Source of the DNA: Pseudomonas sp. B21-028 | GTDB lineage: Bacteria > Pseudomonadota > Gammaproteobacteria > Pseudomonadales > Pseudomonadaceae | Direction of reading: 5' to 3' | Assembly: GCF_024749045.1 (NCBI RefSeq) | Contig: NZ_CP087184.1 | Span: forward strand, 3,968,001-4,032,000 | DNA length: 64,000 nucleotides | Shown: piece by piece, positions 19,733 through 29,425 of the stretch | Layout of the letters: each line of letters begins with the position of its first letter | How positions within the stretch are numbered: position 1 is the stretch's first letter | The notes under the pieces: generated by a model | Told to the model about the DNA's origin: nothing | Seen by the model: only the letters and a program-made list of their open reading frames with translations | The model's database searches: none | Made by a program: the position numbers and the translations under genes

Positions 19733-20185
19733 TCAGCCCTGCTTGTAACCCCGCACCTCATCCACCCCACGATTGGCCAACTGGTCGGCCCGTTCGTTGC
19801 CGTGATGGCCGATGTGTCCGCGCACCCACTTCCAGGTCACGTTATGGCGGCTGACCTGTTCGTCCAGCAGCTTCCAGAGGTCGGCGTTCTTGACCGGTTC
19901 CTTCGCGGCCGTCTTCCAGCCGCGCTTCTTCCAGTTGGCCATCCACTCGTTGATGCCCTTCATCACGTACTGCGAGTCGGTCACCAGCAGCACGTCGCAG
20001 GGGCGCTTGAGCTCTTCCAGGCCGCGAATGGCGCCCATCAGTTCCATGCGGTTGTTGGTGGTATTGGCTTCGCCCCCCCAGAGTTCCTTCTCTACGCCCT
20101 TGAAGACCAACAGCGCGCCCCAGCCGCCCGGACCGGGGTTGCCCTTGCAGGCGCCGTCAGTGAAGAGTTCTACGCTATCGCTCAT
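19733..20185 (-). CDS. rnhA: ribonuclease HI
   Basis: 150 residues from the ATG at 20185; two further ATGs lie just upstream. RNase HI cleaves the RNA strand of RNA–DNA hybrids, removing R-loops and primer RNA. The family landmarks are visible: [16 protein letters not shown] with the first catalytic aspartate, [10 protein letters not shown] with the catalytic glutamate, [13 protein letters not shown] with the second aspartate, and [19 protein letters not shown] with the conserved histidine and last aspartate. Length is normal. It sits downstream of a methyltransferase gene, as in other pseudomonads. Its usual partner dnaQ is missing on the downstream side, where the accessory island begins. 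Confidence 0.97.
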   Translation of the reverse strand: MSDSVELFTDGACKGNPGPGGWGALLVFKGVEKELWGGEANTTNNRMELMGAIRGLEELKRPCDVLLVTDSQYVMKGINEWMANWKKRGWKTAAKEPVKNADLWKLLDEQVSRHNVTWKWVRGHIGHHGNERADQLANRGVDEVRGYKQG

Positions 20186-20273
20186 GCCCATCCATCCAGA
20201 AAAAATGCAAAGGCCTGCCAGGCGGGACCGCCAACCTCCAGGTTGACGATGCCGGGCAGGCCATCAGAAACGG

Positions 20274-21032
20274 TTATGGCTCGATATGGCGACGATTGAC
20301 CTTGGCCATCGGCAAGGGAATCAGCTTGCCCATCGGCTCGCGTCGCACCTGGCGCACCGGGCGTAGCCCGACCGCGATCTTGCGCGCCACCAGCAGATAG
20401 AAGCCGCCACCGGACAGTTGCCAGTCGCCGGCCCTGCGCTCCCACCCGGCCAGGCGGGCTTGCCACTTGGGCGACGCAAGCGGCGGACGATAGCACCCGA
20501 AGCGGCGTTTCTCCAGCGCGAAGCCCAGCAGGTTGAGCCAGTCGCCCACCCTCGATGCCGAGATGCAGCGGGCCTGGCGCAAGGCGTCATGGGCAAAGAC
20601 ATGGCGCAGCCCCCAAGTGCTCCAGGGGTTGAGGCCGATGATCAACAGATGCCCCCCCGGACGCACGCTGCTGGCGGCTTCACGCAGCAGGCCGTGGGGG
20701 GACAGGCAGAAATCCAGGCCGTGCTGCATCACCACCACATCGGCGGCGTGCTCGCTCAACGGCCAGGCCTGCTCCTCGCAGACGATCTCCACCCCGGGCA
20801 GCGGTGCGCCCAGGCGCACGTTGCGCTGGACCTGCGGTGCCGACGGCGGCGTCTGCGCCGACGGACCGTAGTGCACCAGATAACCGCCGAAGAAGCGACC
20901 CAGCTCGTCTTCGAGCATGCGCCGTTCCTCTTCCAGCAAAAATTGCCCGACGGGGCCGGACAGCCATTCACGGGCTGCGCTGATCAACGCCAGCCAGTCG
21001 GGATCAGCCTGAGCGAACGCTTCGTCAGTCAT
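20274..21032 (-). CDS. class I SAM-dependent methyltransferase
   Basis: 252 residues from the ATG at 21032, which has GGAG seven bases upstream. It has a Rossmann-type methyltransferase pattern: [40 protein letters not shown], matching the post-motif region of UbiE/BioC-like enzymes (PF08241). It is the conserved gene between rnhA and gloB in Pseudomonas (P. aeruginosa PA1814 position). Substrate is unknown. It is divergent from gloB with a 65 bp gap and followed by rnhA on the same strand after an 88 bp gap. That gap contains an inverted repeat built on GGCCTGCC/GGCAGGCC (around 20211–20262) that may attenuate transcription. Confidence 0.85.
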   Translation of the reverse strand: MTDEAFAQADPDWLALISAAREWLSGPVGQFLLEEERRMLEDELGRFFGGYLVHYGPSAQTPPSAPQVQRNVRLGAPLPGVEIVCEEQAWPLSEHAADVVVMQHGLDFCLSPHGLLREAASSVRPGGHLLIIGLNPWSTWGLRHVFAHDALRQARCISASRVGDWLNLLGFALEKRRFGCYRPPLASPKWQARLAGWERRAGDWQLSGGGFYLLVARKIAVGLRPVRQVRREPMGKLIPLPMAKVNRRHIEP

Positions 21033-21097
21033 TGCATTCTCCAACGCGTCAGGAAGTTCTAAGATGCGCCTTTGTTTTCCGCTTGGCGAATTCCGCG

Positions 21098-21865
21098 ATG
21101 ATACAGATCAGTGCCCTGCCCGCCTTCACCGATAACTACATCTGGTTGTTACAGGATCACGCCAGCCGCCGCTGCGCCGTGGTCGATCCGGGTGACGCCG
21201 CGCCGGTCCAGGCCTGGCTCGAGGCCCATCCGGGCTGGGTCTTGAGCGACATCCTGATCACCCACCATCACCATGATCATGTCGGCGGCGTCCAGACGCT
21301 GAAAAATGCGACGAACGCCACCGTCCACGGCCCCGCCAGCGAGAACATCCCGGCGCGGGACGTGGCGCTCAAGGACAACGACCAGGTCAAGGTGCTCGGC
21401 CTGGACTTCGATGCCTACGCCGTGCCCGGCCATACATTGGGGCATATTGCCTATTACCACCATGGTTTGTTGTTCTGCGGCGACACCCTGTTCGCCGCCG
21501 GTTGCGGACGGCTCTTCGAAGGCACGCCGGAGCAGATGCACCACTCCCTCGGCCGCCTCGCCGCCCTGCCGGACGATACGCTGGTCTACTGCACCCACGA
21601 ATACACCCTCAGCAACCTCAAGTTCGCCGCCGCGGTGGAGCCGGGCAACCCGGACATCGCCGCCCGCCTGGAAAAAGTCGGCCGGCAACGCAGTGAGGGC
21701 ATCATGACCCTGCCGTCGACCCTGGCCCTGGAAAAACTCACCAATCCGTTCCTGCGCACCACTGAAACATCCGTTAAACAAAAAGCAGACGAACGGAACG
21801 GCCAGCGAAACGGGACGCCGAGTGAGGTTTTTGCGGCCTTGAGAGCCTGGAAAGACAAGTTCTAA
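21098..21865 (+). CDS. gloB: hydroxyacylglutathione hydrolase (glyoxalase II)
   Basis: 255 residues from the ATG at 21098 ([18 protein letters not shown]); the frame is open upstream but this start matches the family. It hydrolyses S-D-lactoylglutathione to D-lactate and glutathione, the second step of methylglyoxal detoxification. The metallo-beta-lactamase metal site [11 protein letters not shown] is present, followed by [29 protein letters not shown] and [14 protein letters not shown], which supply the other metal ligands. The C-terminal NPFLRT and K…ER block that binds glutathione is also visible. Neighbours match the Pseudomonas core order. Confidence 0.97.
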   Translation: MIQISALPAFTDNYIWLLQDHASRRCAVVDPGDAAPVQAWLEAHPGWVLSDILITHHHHDHVGGVQTLKNATNATVHGPASENIPARDVALKDNDQVKVLGLDFDAYAVPGHTLGHIAYYHHGLLFCGDTLFAAGCGRLFEGTPEQMHHSLGRLAALPDDTLVYCTHEYTLSNLKFAAAVEPGNPDIAARLEKVGRQRSEGIMTLPSTLALEKLTNPFLRTTETSVKQKADERNGQRNGTPSEVFAALRAWKDKF

Positions 21866-21964
21866 GGACCCCATCGGCTGATACAAAAATTCTGAATGGT
21901 TGACCTGTTGGGGTGCGCTTTCTAGAATCGGCCGACATTTTTGCCCGGAACTTACTTCCAGCCA

Positions 21965-23416
21965 ATGTCGTCATCCATACGTAGGTCCGTCCCGTCAGCT
22001 ACATTGACCCGCCTGGCTCAAGCCATCGCGGTGGCTGTGTCCGCCATTCTGGCGGGCTGCCAGAGCTCGGGCCAGATGCCCCAGGCCGACGCGGTCGCGC
22101 CAAAGAACATGGCGGCCCGCGCCAAGCAGAAGCCGGTCTGGCTCAGCGAGAAGCCCACCCCCCAGGTACCCCAGGACATCTGGGAGCGCATGCGCCAGGG
22201 TTTCCAGTTGCAGGAGACCGCCGGGGTCAACCCGCGTATCGAGCAACAGCGCCTGTGGTTCGCCAGCAACCCGTCGTTCCTCGAGGGTGCCGGTGAACGC
22301 GGCAGCCTGTACATGCACTACATCGTCGAACGCCTCGAAGAACGCAACATGCCCCTGGAGCTGGCGCTCCTGCCGGTGATCGAAAGCGCCTACAACCCCA
22401 TGGCCTACTCCCGGGCCAACGCCGTGGGGCTGTGGCAGTTCATCCCGTCCACGGGGCGTTATTTCAACCTGCGCCAGACCCGCTTCTATGACGGGCGTCG
22501 CGACATCACCGCTTCCACCACGGCGGCCCTGGATTACCTGACGCGCCTGCACGATATGTTCAACGGTGACTGGCTGTTGGCGCTGGCCGCCTATAACGCC
22601 GGCGAAGGCACGGTCAGCCGCGCCATCGAGCGTAACGAAAAACTCGGCTTGCCCACCGATTACTGGAACCTGCCGCTGCCCGCCGAGACCCAGGCCTATG
22701 TGCCCAAGTTGCTGGCGTTGTCCCAGGTAGTGCTCGCTCCGGAAGCCTATGGCGTGAACCTCAACCCGATCGCCAACGAGCCCTATTTCCAGGTCGTCGA
22801 AATCAACCGTCGCATGGACCTGTCCAAGGTCGCGGAAGTGGCCAACATCGACGAAGACGAACTGTTCCAGCTCAACCCGGCCTTCAAGCAGCGCACCACC
22901 ATCGACGGCCCGCAGCACCTGCTGGTGCCCACCTCCAAGGCCCAATTGCTGACCGCCAGCCTGTCGACCATGCGCCCGGAAGAGTTGATCAGCCAGCGCC
23001 CGCTCAAACCGGTTTTCGAAACCGCCGATGACGGTGAAGTGGAAGGCGTCAGGCGCACCTACCGCGTCAAGCGCGGTGACAACCTCGCCCAGATCGCCAA
23101 GGCCAACCACGTCCAGACGAAGGACCTGCAACGCTGGAACAAGCTCAGCGGCAGCAAGCTCAAGATCGGCCAGACCCTGGTGATGCAGGACACCAAAGCG
23201 ACCAAGACCACCGGCAAGCGCATCAACACCGTGGTGGCCTCCACCACTAAGGGCCGGAAGAAGCAGCAGACCCAGTACAAGGTCCAGCGAGGCGACTCGT
23301 TGTATGTGGTAGCCAAGCGCTTCAACGTCGAGATGCAACACCTCAAGCGCTGGAACCCGCGGATGGGCAAGGCCCTCAAGCCGGGCCAGATGCTGACGGT
23401 CTACTCCCCTCACTGA
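21965..23416 (+). CDS. mltD: membrane-bound lytic murein transglycosylase D
   Basis: 483 residues from the ATG at 21965; a TTG eight codons earlier is possible. It is an outer-membrane lipoprotein that cleaves the glycan strand of peptidoglycan. The lipobox ILAGC puts the lipidated cysteine at residue 32. The SLT/GH23 core follows, with LLPVIESAYNPMAYSRANAVGLWQFIPSTGR containing the catalytic glutamate and LLALAAYNAGEGTVSRAI. Two LysM peptidoglycan-binding repeats close the protein: YRVKRGDNLAQIAKANHV…LKIGQTL and YKVQRGDSLYVVAKRFNV…LKPGQML. Follows gloB by 99 bp on the same strand. Confidence 0.95.
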   Translation: MSSSIRRSVPSATLTRLAQAIAVAVSAILAGCQSSGQMPQADAVAPKNMAARAKQKPVWLSEKPTPQVPQDIWERMRQGFQLQETAGVNPRIEQQRLWFASNPSFLEGAGERGSLYMHYIVERLEERNMPLELALLPVIESAYNPMAYSRANAVGLWQFIPSTGRYFNLRQTRFYDGRRDITASTTAALDYLTRLHDMFNGDWLLALAAYNAGEGTVSRAIERNEKLGLPTDYWNLPLPAETQAYVPKLLALSQVVLAPEAYGVNLNPIANEPYFQVVEINRRMDLSKVAEVANIDEDELFQLNPAFKQRTTIDGPQHLLVPTSKAQLLTASLSTMRPEELISQRPLKPVFETADDGEVEGVRRTYRVKRGDNLAQIAKANHVQTKDLQRWNKLSGSKLKIGQTLVMQDTKATKTTGKRINTVVASTTKGRKKQQTQYKVQRGDSLYVVAKRFNVEMQHLKRWNPRMGKALKPGQMLTVYSPH

Positions 23417-23440
23417 CCCACAGACCTGTGGAGCAAAGCC

Positions 23441-23532
23441 CTGTGGGAGCAAAGCTTGCTCGCGATAGCGGTGCACCAGCCAAAACAGTTGTCGACTGAC
23501 ACCCCAATCGCGAGCAAGCTTCGCTCCCACAG
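23441..23532. repeat. REPIN (inverted pair of GAGC…GCTCGCG REP palindromes)
   Basis: Two head-to-head REP units, CTGTGGGAGCAAAGCTTGCT… and its near reverse complement, separated by about 40 bases, lie in the mltD–nppA1 gap. Confidence 0.85.
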
Positions 23533-23642
23533 GTTTGCGGCTTAACTGACCGGCATTCACCCCAGGCCTCCTTTTTCCTGCCGATACAAGCTGTTACTGT
23601 ACAGGCCATAAAAGCCCAAGCCGCCTGGATCGGATACCAGAC

Positions 23643-25475
23643 TTGATACGTCCCCTCCTCCTGTTCCTGATCAGCCTGGCCCTGAGCTTCCCCGCCAGCG
23701 CAACCATCAGCGAAAGCCATGGCTACGCACAATTCGGCACGCTCAAGTACCCGGCCAGATTTACCCACTTCGACTGGGTCAACCCGCAAGCGCCCAAGGG
23801 CGGTACCTTGCGGGTCATGGCATTCGGCACCTTCGATACGCTCAACCCCTACACCTTCAAGGGCAGCAGCCCGGTCTCCACGGCGAACTTCCTGCAATAC
23901 GGCATCAACGAGCTGAACGAACCGCTGATGGTCGGCACGGGCCAGTACGCGCCTTCCGGCGACGAGCCCACATCGAGCTATGGCCTGATCGCCCAGAGCG
24001 TGGAATACAGCGAAAACCGCAGCTGGGTGGTCTTCAACCTGCGACCCGAGGCGCGATTTCACGATGGCGTGCCGATCACCGCCTATGATGTGGCGTTCTC
24101 CTACCGGACGCTGCTCAAGGAGGGCCACCCGCAATACCGCACCAGCCTTCAGGAAGTGCTGCGGGTCGACATCCTCAATCCGCGGAAAATCCGTTTCGTC
24201 TTCAAGCGCGCAGGCAATCCGTTGTTGATCCTGCGCCTGGGCGAGCTGCCGGTGCTGCCCCAGCACTACTGGGAAAACCGTGATTTCAAGGCCACCACGT
24301 TCGAGCCGCCCCTGGGCAGCGGTCCTTACCGCATCACCAAGGTGCAGCCTGGCCGCCAACTGGTGTTCGAGCGGGTCAAGGATTACTGGGGCAAGGACCT
24401 GCCGGTCAATCGCGGCAAGTACAACTTCGACCGGATGGAGGTGGAGTTCTATCGCGACAGCGACGTGGCCTTCGAAGCCTTCAAGGCGGGCGAGTTCGAC
24501 ATCTACATCGAGCACCAGGCCAAGAACTGGGCCAACGGCTACGATTTTCCGGCGGTCAACCGCGGCGATGTGATCAAGGCACAGATTCCCCACCAGATCC
24601 CGACCCAGACCCAGGGTCTGTTCATGAACACCCGGCGCAGCACGTTTGCCGAGGTCAAGGTGCGAGAGGCCCTGGGGTTGATGTTCGACTTCGAATGGAC
24701 CAACCGCACGCTGTTCAGCAGCGCCTATAAACGCACCCTCAGTTACTACCCCAACAGCGAATTCTCCGCCAGCGGCCTGCCGGTGGGGCACGAATGGCTG
24801 TTGCTCAAGCCATACCGTGAACAACTGCCGCCCCGGCTGTTCACCGAACCCTTCAGCCTGCCCCATACCGACGGTCGCGGCATTCCCCGGGAAACCCTGC
24901 GCAAGGCCCTCGAGTTGCTGAAAGAGGCCGGATGGACCCTCAACGGCCAGCGTCTGATGAACGCCGACAGCAAACCCCTGAGTTTCGAGATTCTGTTGGT
25001 GAACCCGAACCTGGAGCGCATCCTCCAGCCCTACGTCGAGAACCTCACCAACATCGGCATCCAGGCCCGCCTGCGCACGGTGGATCGCGCCCAGTACAAA
25101 CAACGCCTGGACCAGTTCGACTTCGACATAGTCCTGCTGACTCTGAACCAGACACTCAGCCCGGGTCTCGAGCAGTGGCAGTACTTCCACTCCAGCCAGG
25201 TCGGGGTCAAGGGCAGCAAGAACTACGCCGGCATCGCAAATCCGGTGGTCGACCACCTGCTGGAAAAACTGCTCGCCGCCCAGACCCGCGACGAACAGGT
25301 CGCCGCCGGCAAAGCCCTGGACCGTGTACTGTTGTGGCAGCACTACTGCATTCCCAACTGGTATCTGAATTATCATCGCCTGGCCTACCGTAACCGGTTC
25401 GCCTTTGTCACCACGCCGCCCTACACCCTGGGCCTGAGCGCGTGGTGGCTGAAATCTTCGGAGAAAGATCAATGA
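23643..25475 (+). CDS. nppA1: peptide ABC transporter substrate-binding protein, first copy (NppA1/YejA-like)
   Basis: 610 residues beginning at a TTG codon (no better ATG). The signal peptide is MIRPLLLFLISLALSFPASA. Family 5 solute-binding protein features: PARFTHFDWVNPQAPKGGTLRVM, LNPYTFKG, RPEARFHDGVPITAYDVAFSYRTL and LGSGPYRI…[15 protein letters not shown]. It binds oligopeptides in the periplasm for import. It is the first of five genes matching the P. aeruginosa NppA1A2BCD/PA1811–PA1807 transporter, which is known to take up peptidyl nucleoside antibiotics. It overlaps the next gene by four bases (ATGA). A tandem pair of similar binding proteins is normal for this locus. Confidence 0.9.
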   Translation: MIRPLLLFLISLALSFPASATISESHGYAQFGTLKYPARFTHFDWVNPQAPKGGTLRVMAFGTFDTLNPYTFKGSSPVSTANFLQYGINELNEPLMVGTGQYAPSGDEPTSSYGLIAQSVEYSENRSWVVFNLRPEARFHDGVPITAYDVAFSYRTLLKEGHPQYRTSLQEVLRVDILNPRKIRFVFKRAGNPLLILRLGELPVLPQHYWENRDFKATTFEPPLGSGPYRITKVQPGRQLVFERVKDYWGKDLPVNRGKYNFDRMEVEFYRDSDVAFEAFKAGEFDIYIEHQAKNWANGYDFPAVNRGDVIKAQIPHQIPTQTQGLFMNTRRSTFAEVKVREALGLMFDFEWTNRTLFSSAYKRTLSYYPNSEFSASGLPVGHEWLLLKPYREQLPPRLFTEPFSLPHTDGRGIPRETLRKALELLKEAGWTLNGQRLMNADSKPLSFEILLVNPNLERILQPYVENLTNIGIQARLRTVDRAQYKQRLDQFDFDIVLLTLNQTLSPGLEQWQYFHSSQVGVKGSKNYAGIANPVVDHLLEKLLAAQTRDEQVAAGKALDRVLLWQHYCIPNWYLNYHRLAYRNRFAFVTTPPYTLGLSAWWLKSSEKDQ

Positions 25476-27325
25476 AGCCTTTACGCGCCCTGCTCCTGCA
25501 GGCTGGCGGCCTGCTTTTCGCCGGGCTGGCCTGTGCCGCGCCGCAGCACGCCCTGACCTTGTACAACGAGCCGCCGAAGTACCCGGCCGATTTCAAGCAC
25601 TTTGACTATGTGAACCCCGACGCACCCAAGGGCGGGATATTCCGCCAGGGTGGCTTTGGCGGTTTCGACAGCCTCAACCCATTCATCAGCAAAGGCGTGC
25701 CGGCCGATGACATCGGCCTGATCTACGACACCCTGGCCAAACAAGGCCTCGACGAACCCTTCACTGAATACGGCCTGATCGCCGAAAAAATCGAGAAAGC
25801 CCCGGACAATGCCTGGGTGCGCTTCTACCTGCGCCCCGAAGCCCGGTTCAACGATGGCCATCCGGTACGCGCCGAGGACGTGGTCTTCAGCTTCCAGACC
25901 CTGACCAAGGACGGCGCACCGATGTTCCGCGGCTATTACAACGACGTCGCCGAAGTCATCGCCGAAGACCCGCTCAGGGTGCTGTTCAAGTTCAAGCACA
26001 CGAACAACCGTGAACTGCCGCTGATCCTCGGCCAACTGCCGGTATTGCCCAAGCATTGGTGGGCGGATCGCGATTTCAACAAGGGCAACCTGGAGATCCC
26101 CCTGGGCAGCGGCCCCTACCGGGTCGCCGAAGTAGAAGCCGGACGCTCGGTCCGCTATGAGCGGGTCAAGGACTATTGGGGCAAGGACCTGCCAGTCAAT
26201 CGCGGCTTCTACAATTTCGATGTCCTGACCACCGACTACTACCGCGACAACACCGTCGCGGTCCAGGCCCTGAAAGCCGGGCAGTTCGATTTCTGGCTGG
26301 AAATGACCGCCAAGAACTGGGCCAACGCCTACAACATCCCGGCCGTGACCGAAGGCCGGCTGATCAAGGAGCAGATTCCCAACGGCAACCCCACCGGCAT
26401 GCAGGGCTTCGTCTACAACCTCCGTCGCCCGGTGTTCCAGGACGTGCGGGTGCGCAAGGCCCTGAGCCTGCTGCTGGACTTCGAATGGACCAACAAGCAA
26501 CTGTTCAACAGCGCCTATGCCCGCACTCGCAGTTATTTCGAGAACTCGGAAATGGCCGCCACCGGCCTGCCCGGCGAGGACGAATTGAAGATCCTCGAGC
26601 CCCTGCGCGGCAAGATTCCCGAGCAGGTCTTCACCGAAGCGTTTCAGCCTTCGATATCCGATGGCAGCGGCATGATCCGCGACCAGCAGCGCAAGGCCTA
26701 TCAATTGCTGCAGGAAGCCGGCTGGCGCATCGTCGACGACAAGATGGTCGATGCCCAGGGCAAGCCGGTGGTGCTGGAATTCCTGCTGGCCCAGACCGAG
26801 TTCGAGCGGATACTGCTGCCATTCAAGCGCAACCTGAGCGACCTGGGCATCGAGCTGGTGATCCGTCGGGTCGACGTGTCCCAGTACATCAACCGCGTGC
26901 GCTCCCGGGATTTCGACCTGATAGTGGGCAGCTTCCCGCAGTCCAGCTCGCCGGGTAACGAACAGCGTGAGTTCTGGATGTCGGCCGCCGCCGACAAGCC
27001 CGGCAGCCGCAACACCATGGGCTTGAAGGATCCGGCCGTCGACCAGTTGGTGGAACAACTGATCAACGCCGATTCGCGCAAAAGCCTGGTCGCCCACGCC
27101 CGTGCCCTGGATCGCGTGCTGCAATGGGGCTACTACGTGATCCCCAACTGGCACATCAAGACCTGGCGCGTGGCCTACTGGAACCATATCGGCCACCCGA
27201 AAGTCACGCCGACCTATGACATCGGCACGACCACCTGGTGGGTCAAGCCGGACACCAAGCCTGCCGATGAAGTAAAGCAAGTAATCGAACAACAGAACAA
27301 CGCTGCCCCGGCGAGCGTGGAGTAA
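25472..27325 (+). CDS. nppA2: peptide ABC transporter substrate-binding protein, second copy (NppA2/YejA-like)
   Basis: 617 residues from the ATG at 25472, preceded by GGAGAAAG and overlapping the stop of the first copy (ATGA). Signal peptide [22 protein letters not shown]. It is a paralogue of the preceding protein over its whole length: [52 protein letters not shown] and [16 protein letters not shown]. It is a periplasmic peptide receptor. Two receptors sharing one permease may widen the range of peptides accepted. It is followed after four bases by the permease gene. Confidence 0.9.
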   Translation: MKPLRALLLQAGGLLFAGLACAAPQHALTLYNEPPKYPADFKHFDYVNPDAPKGGIFRQGGFGGFDSLNPFISKGVPADDIGLIYDTLAKQGLDEPFTEYGLIAEKIEKAPDNAWVRFYLRPEARFNDGHPVRAEDVVFSFQTLTKDGAPMFRGYYNDVAEVIAEDPLRVLFKFKHTNNRELPLILGQLPVLPKHWWADRDFNKGNLEIPLGSGPYRVAEVEAGRSVRYERVKDYWGKDLPVNRGFYNFDVLTTDYYRDNTVAVQALKAGQFDFWLEMTAKNWANAYNIPAVTEGRLIKEQIPNGNPTGMQGFVYNLRRPVFQDVRVRKALSLLLDFEWTNKQLFNSAYARTRSYFENSEMAATGLPGEDELKILEPLRGKIPEQVFTEAFQPSISDGSGMIRDQQRKAYQLLQEAGWRIVDDKMVDAQGKPVVLEFLLAQTEFERILLPFKRNLSDLGIELVIRRVDVSQYINRVRSRDFDLIVGSFPQSSSPGNEQREFWMSAAADKPGSRNTMGLKDPAVDQLVEQLINADSRKSLVAHARALDRVLQWGYYVIPNWHIKTWRVAYWNHIGHPKVTPTYDIGTTTWWVKPDTKPADEVKQVIEQQNNAAPASVE

Positions 27326-27329
27326 CCCG

Positions 27330-28403
27330 ATGCTGGCTTATATTTTCCGGCGGCTGCTGCTGATTATCCCGACCCTGTTCGGCATCCTGCTGATCAACTT
27401 CATCATCATCCAGGCCGCGCCCGGCGGGCCGGTGGAGCAGATGATCGCCAAGCTCGAAGGCTTCGAAGGCGCCACCAGCCGCATTGCCGGCGGCGGCGCG
27501 GAGGTGTCGGTGGCCGGCTCCTCCTATCGCGGCGCCCAGGGCCTGGACCCGGCGCTGGTCAAGGAAATCGAGCGCATGTACGGCTTCGACAAGTCGGCGC
27601 CCGAACGCCTGTGGATCATGATCAAGAACTATGCCCACCTGGATTTGGGCGACAGTTTTTTCCGCGACGCCAAGGTCATCGACCTGATCAAGGAAAAGAT
27701 GCCGGTGTCCATCTCCCTCGGGCTGTGGAGCACGCTGATCATGTACCTGGTGTCGATCCCGCTGGGGATCGCCAAGGCCACGCGGCATGGCAGCCATTTT
27801 GACATGTGGACCAGTTCGGCGATCATCATCGGCTATGCGATTCCGTCATTCCTGTTTGCCATCCTGCTGATCGTGGTGTTCGCCGGTGGCAGCTATTTCG
27901 ACTGGTTCCCGTTACGCGGGCTGACCTCGAACAATTTCGACCAATTGAGCTGGGGCGGCAAGATCCTCGATTATTTCTGGCACCTGGCCCTGCCGGTGAC
28001 CGCCCTGGTAATCGGTAACTTTGCCACCATGACCCTGCTGACCAAGAACAGCTTCCTCGATGAGATCAACAAGCAATACGTGGTCACCGCCAAGGCCAAG
28101 GGCCTGACCCGCAACCGGGTGCTCTACGGCCATGTGTTCCGCAACGCCATGCTGCTGGTGATCGCCGGTTTCCCTTCGGCGTTCATCGGCATCTTCTTCA
28201 CCGGCTCCTTGCTGGTGGAGGTGATCTTCTCCCTCGACGGCCTCGGGCTGATGAGTTTCGAAGCGGCCATCAACCGCGATTACCCGGTGGTCTTCGGCAC
28301 CCTGTTCATCTTCACCCTGCTGGGGCTGGTGGTGAAACTGATCGGTGACCTGACCTACACCTTCGTCGATCCACGCATCGACTTCGAAAGCCGGGAGCAT
28401 TGA
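27330..28403 (+). CDS. nppB: peptide ABC transporter permease (NppB/YejB-like)
   Basis: 357 residues. The N-terminal segment [27 protein letters not shown] is the usual first membrane helix of DppB/OppB/YejB permeases, followed by a periplasmic part and five further hydrophobic segments. The EAA loop contacted by the ATPase is visible as [33 protein letters not shown]. It starts four bases after nppA2 and ends one base before the ATG of the second permease, so translation is tightly coupled. Confidence 0.92.
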   Translation: MLAYIFRRLLLIIPTLFGILLINFIIIQAAPGGPVEQMIAKLEGFEGATSRIAGGGAEVSVAGSSYRGAQGLDPALVKEIERMYGFDKSAPERLWIMIKNYAHLDLGDSFFRDAKVIDLIKEKMPVSISLGLWSTLIMYLVSIPLGIAKATRHGSHFDMWTSSAIIIGYAIPSFLFAILLIVVFAGGSYFDWFPLRGLTSNNFDQLSWGGKILDYFWHLALPVTALVIGNFATMTLLTKNSFLDEINKQYVVTAKAKGLTRNRVLYGHVFRNAMLLVIAGFPSAFIGIFFTGSLLVEVIFSLDGLGLMSFEAAINRDYPVVFGTLFIFTLLGLVVKLIGDLTYTFVDPRIDFESREH

Positions 28404-28404
28404 G

Positions 28405-29424
28405 ATGAACCTGTCCCCCCTCAATCGCCGCCGGTTCGAACTGTTCAAGGCGAACAAGCGTGGCTGGTGGTCGCTGTGGCTGTTCATGATTCTGTTCGTC
28501 CTCAGCCTGGGCGCCGAACTGATCGCCAACGACAAGCCCCTGGTGGTGCATTACGACGGCGGCTGGTACTTCCCGGCCCTCAAGCGCTACCCGGAAACCA
28601 CCTTCGGCGGCGAATTTCCGCTGGAAGCCAACTACAAAAGCCCGTACATCCGCGAATTGCTGGCGGCCAAGGATGCCTGGGTGTTGTGGGCACCGATTCC
28701 GTTCAGCTACCAGAGCATCAACTACGACCTGAAGGTCCCCGCCCCCGCGCCACCCTCCGTGGTGAACTGGCTGGGCACCGACGACCAGGGCCGCGATGTA
28801 CTGGCCCGGGTCATCTACGGCTTCCGTATTTCGGTGCTGTTCGCCCTGACCCTGACACTGCTCAGCTCGATCGTTGGCGTCATCGCCGGGGCCTTGCAGG
28901 GTTTCTATGGCGGTTGGGTCGACCTGGCCGGCCAGCGGTTCCTGGAGATCTGGTCCGGCCTGCCGGTGCTGTACCTGCTGATCATCCTGGCCAGCTTCGT
29001 CCAGCCCAATTTCTGGTGGCTGCTGGGGATCATGTTGCTGTTCTCCTGGATGAGCCTGGTGGACGTGGTGCGCGCCGAGTTCCTGCGCGGGCGCAACCTC
29101 GAATACGTGCGCGCCGCCCGGGCCCTGGGCATGCAGAACGGTGCGATCATGTTCCGGCATATCCTGCCCAATGCCATGGTCTCGACCATGACCTTCATGC
29201 CGTTCATCCTCACCGGCGCCATCGGCACCCTCACCGCCCTCGACTTCCTTGGTTTCGGCCTGCCGGCCGGCGCACCGTCCCTGGGCGAGCTGGTGGCCCA
29301 GGGCAAATCCAACCTCCAGGCGCCCTGGCTGGGCATGAGCGCATTCGCGGTACTCGCGATCATGCTGAGCCTGCTGGTGTTCATCGGCGAGTCCGCTCGC
29401 GATGCCTTCGATCCGAGGAAGTGA
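28405..29424 (+). CDS. nppC: peptide ABC transporter permease (NppC/YejE-like)
   Basis: 339 residues. The N-terminal RRRFELFKANKRGWWSLWLFMILFVLSLGAELIAN is the OppC_N region. A periplasmic insert with YFPALKRYPETTFGGEF follows, typical of the YejE branch. The core has GTDDQGRDVLARVIYGFRISVLFAL and the EAA loop EYVRAARALGMQNGAIMFRHILPNAMVSTMTFMP. It pairs with NppB to form the inner-membrane pore. The ATPase gene starts one base after its stop. Confidence 0.92.
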   Translation: MNLSPLNRRRFELFKANKRGWWSLWLFMILFVLSLGAELIANDKPLVVHYDGGWYFPALKRYPETTFGGEFPLEANYKSPYIRELLAAKDAWVLWAPIPFSYQSINYDLKVPAPAPPSVVNWLGTDDQGRDVLARVIYGFRISVLFALTLTLLSSIVGVIAGALQGFYGGWVDLAGQRFLEIWSGLPVLYLLIILASFVQPNFWWLLGIMLLFSWMSLVDVVRAEFLRGRNLEYVRAARALGMQNGAIMFRHILPNAMVSTMTFMPFILTGAIGTLTALDFLGFGLPAGAPSLGELVAQGKSNLQAPWLGMSAFAVLAIMLSLLVFIGESARDAFDPRK

Positions 29425-29425
29425 C

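Noticed and set aside
23376..25472. 698-codon open frame antisense to nppA1 (and a similar one, 25481–27292, antisense to nppA2)
   Set aside because: Both are mirror frames of two clear paralogous binding-protein genes.
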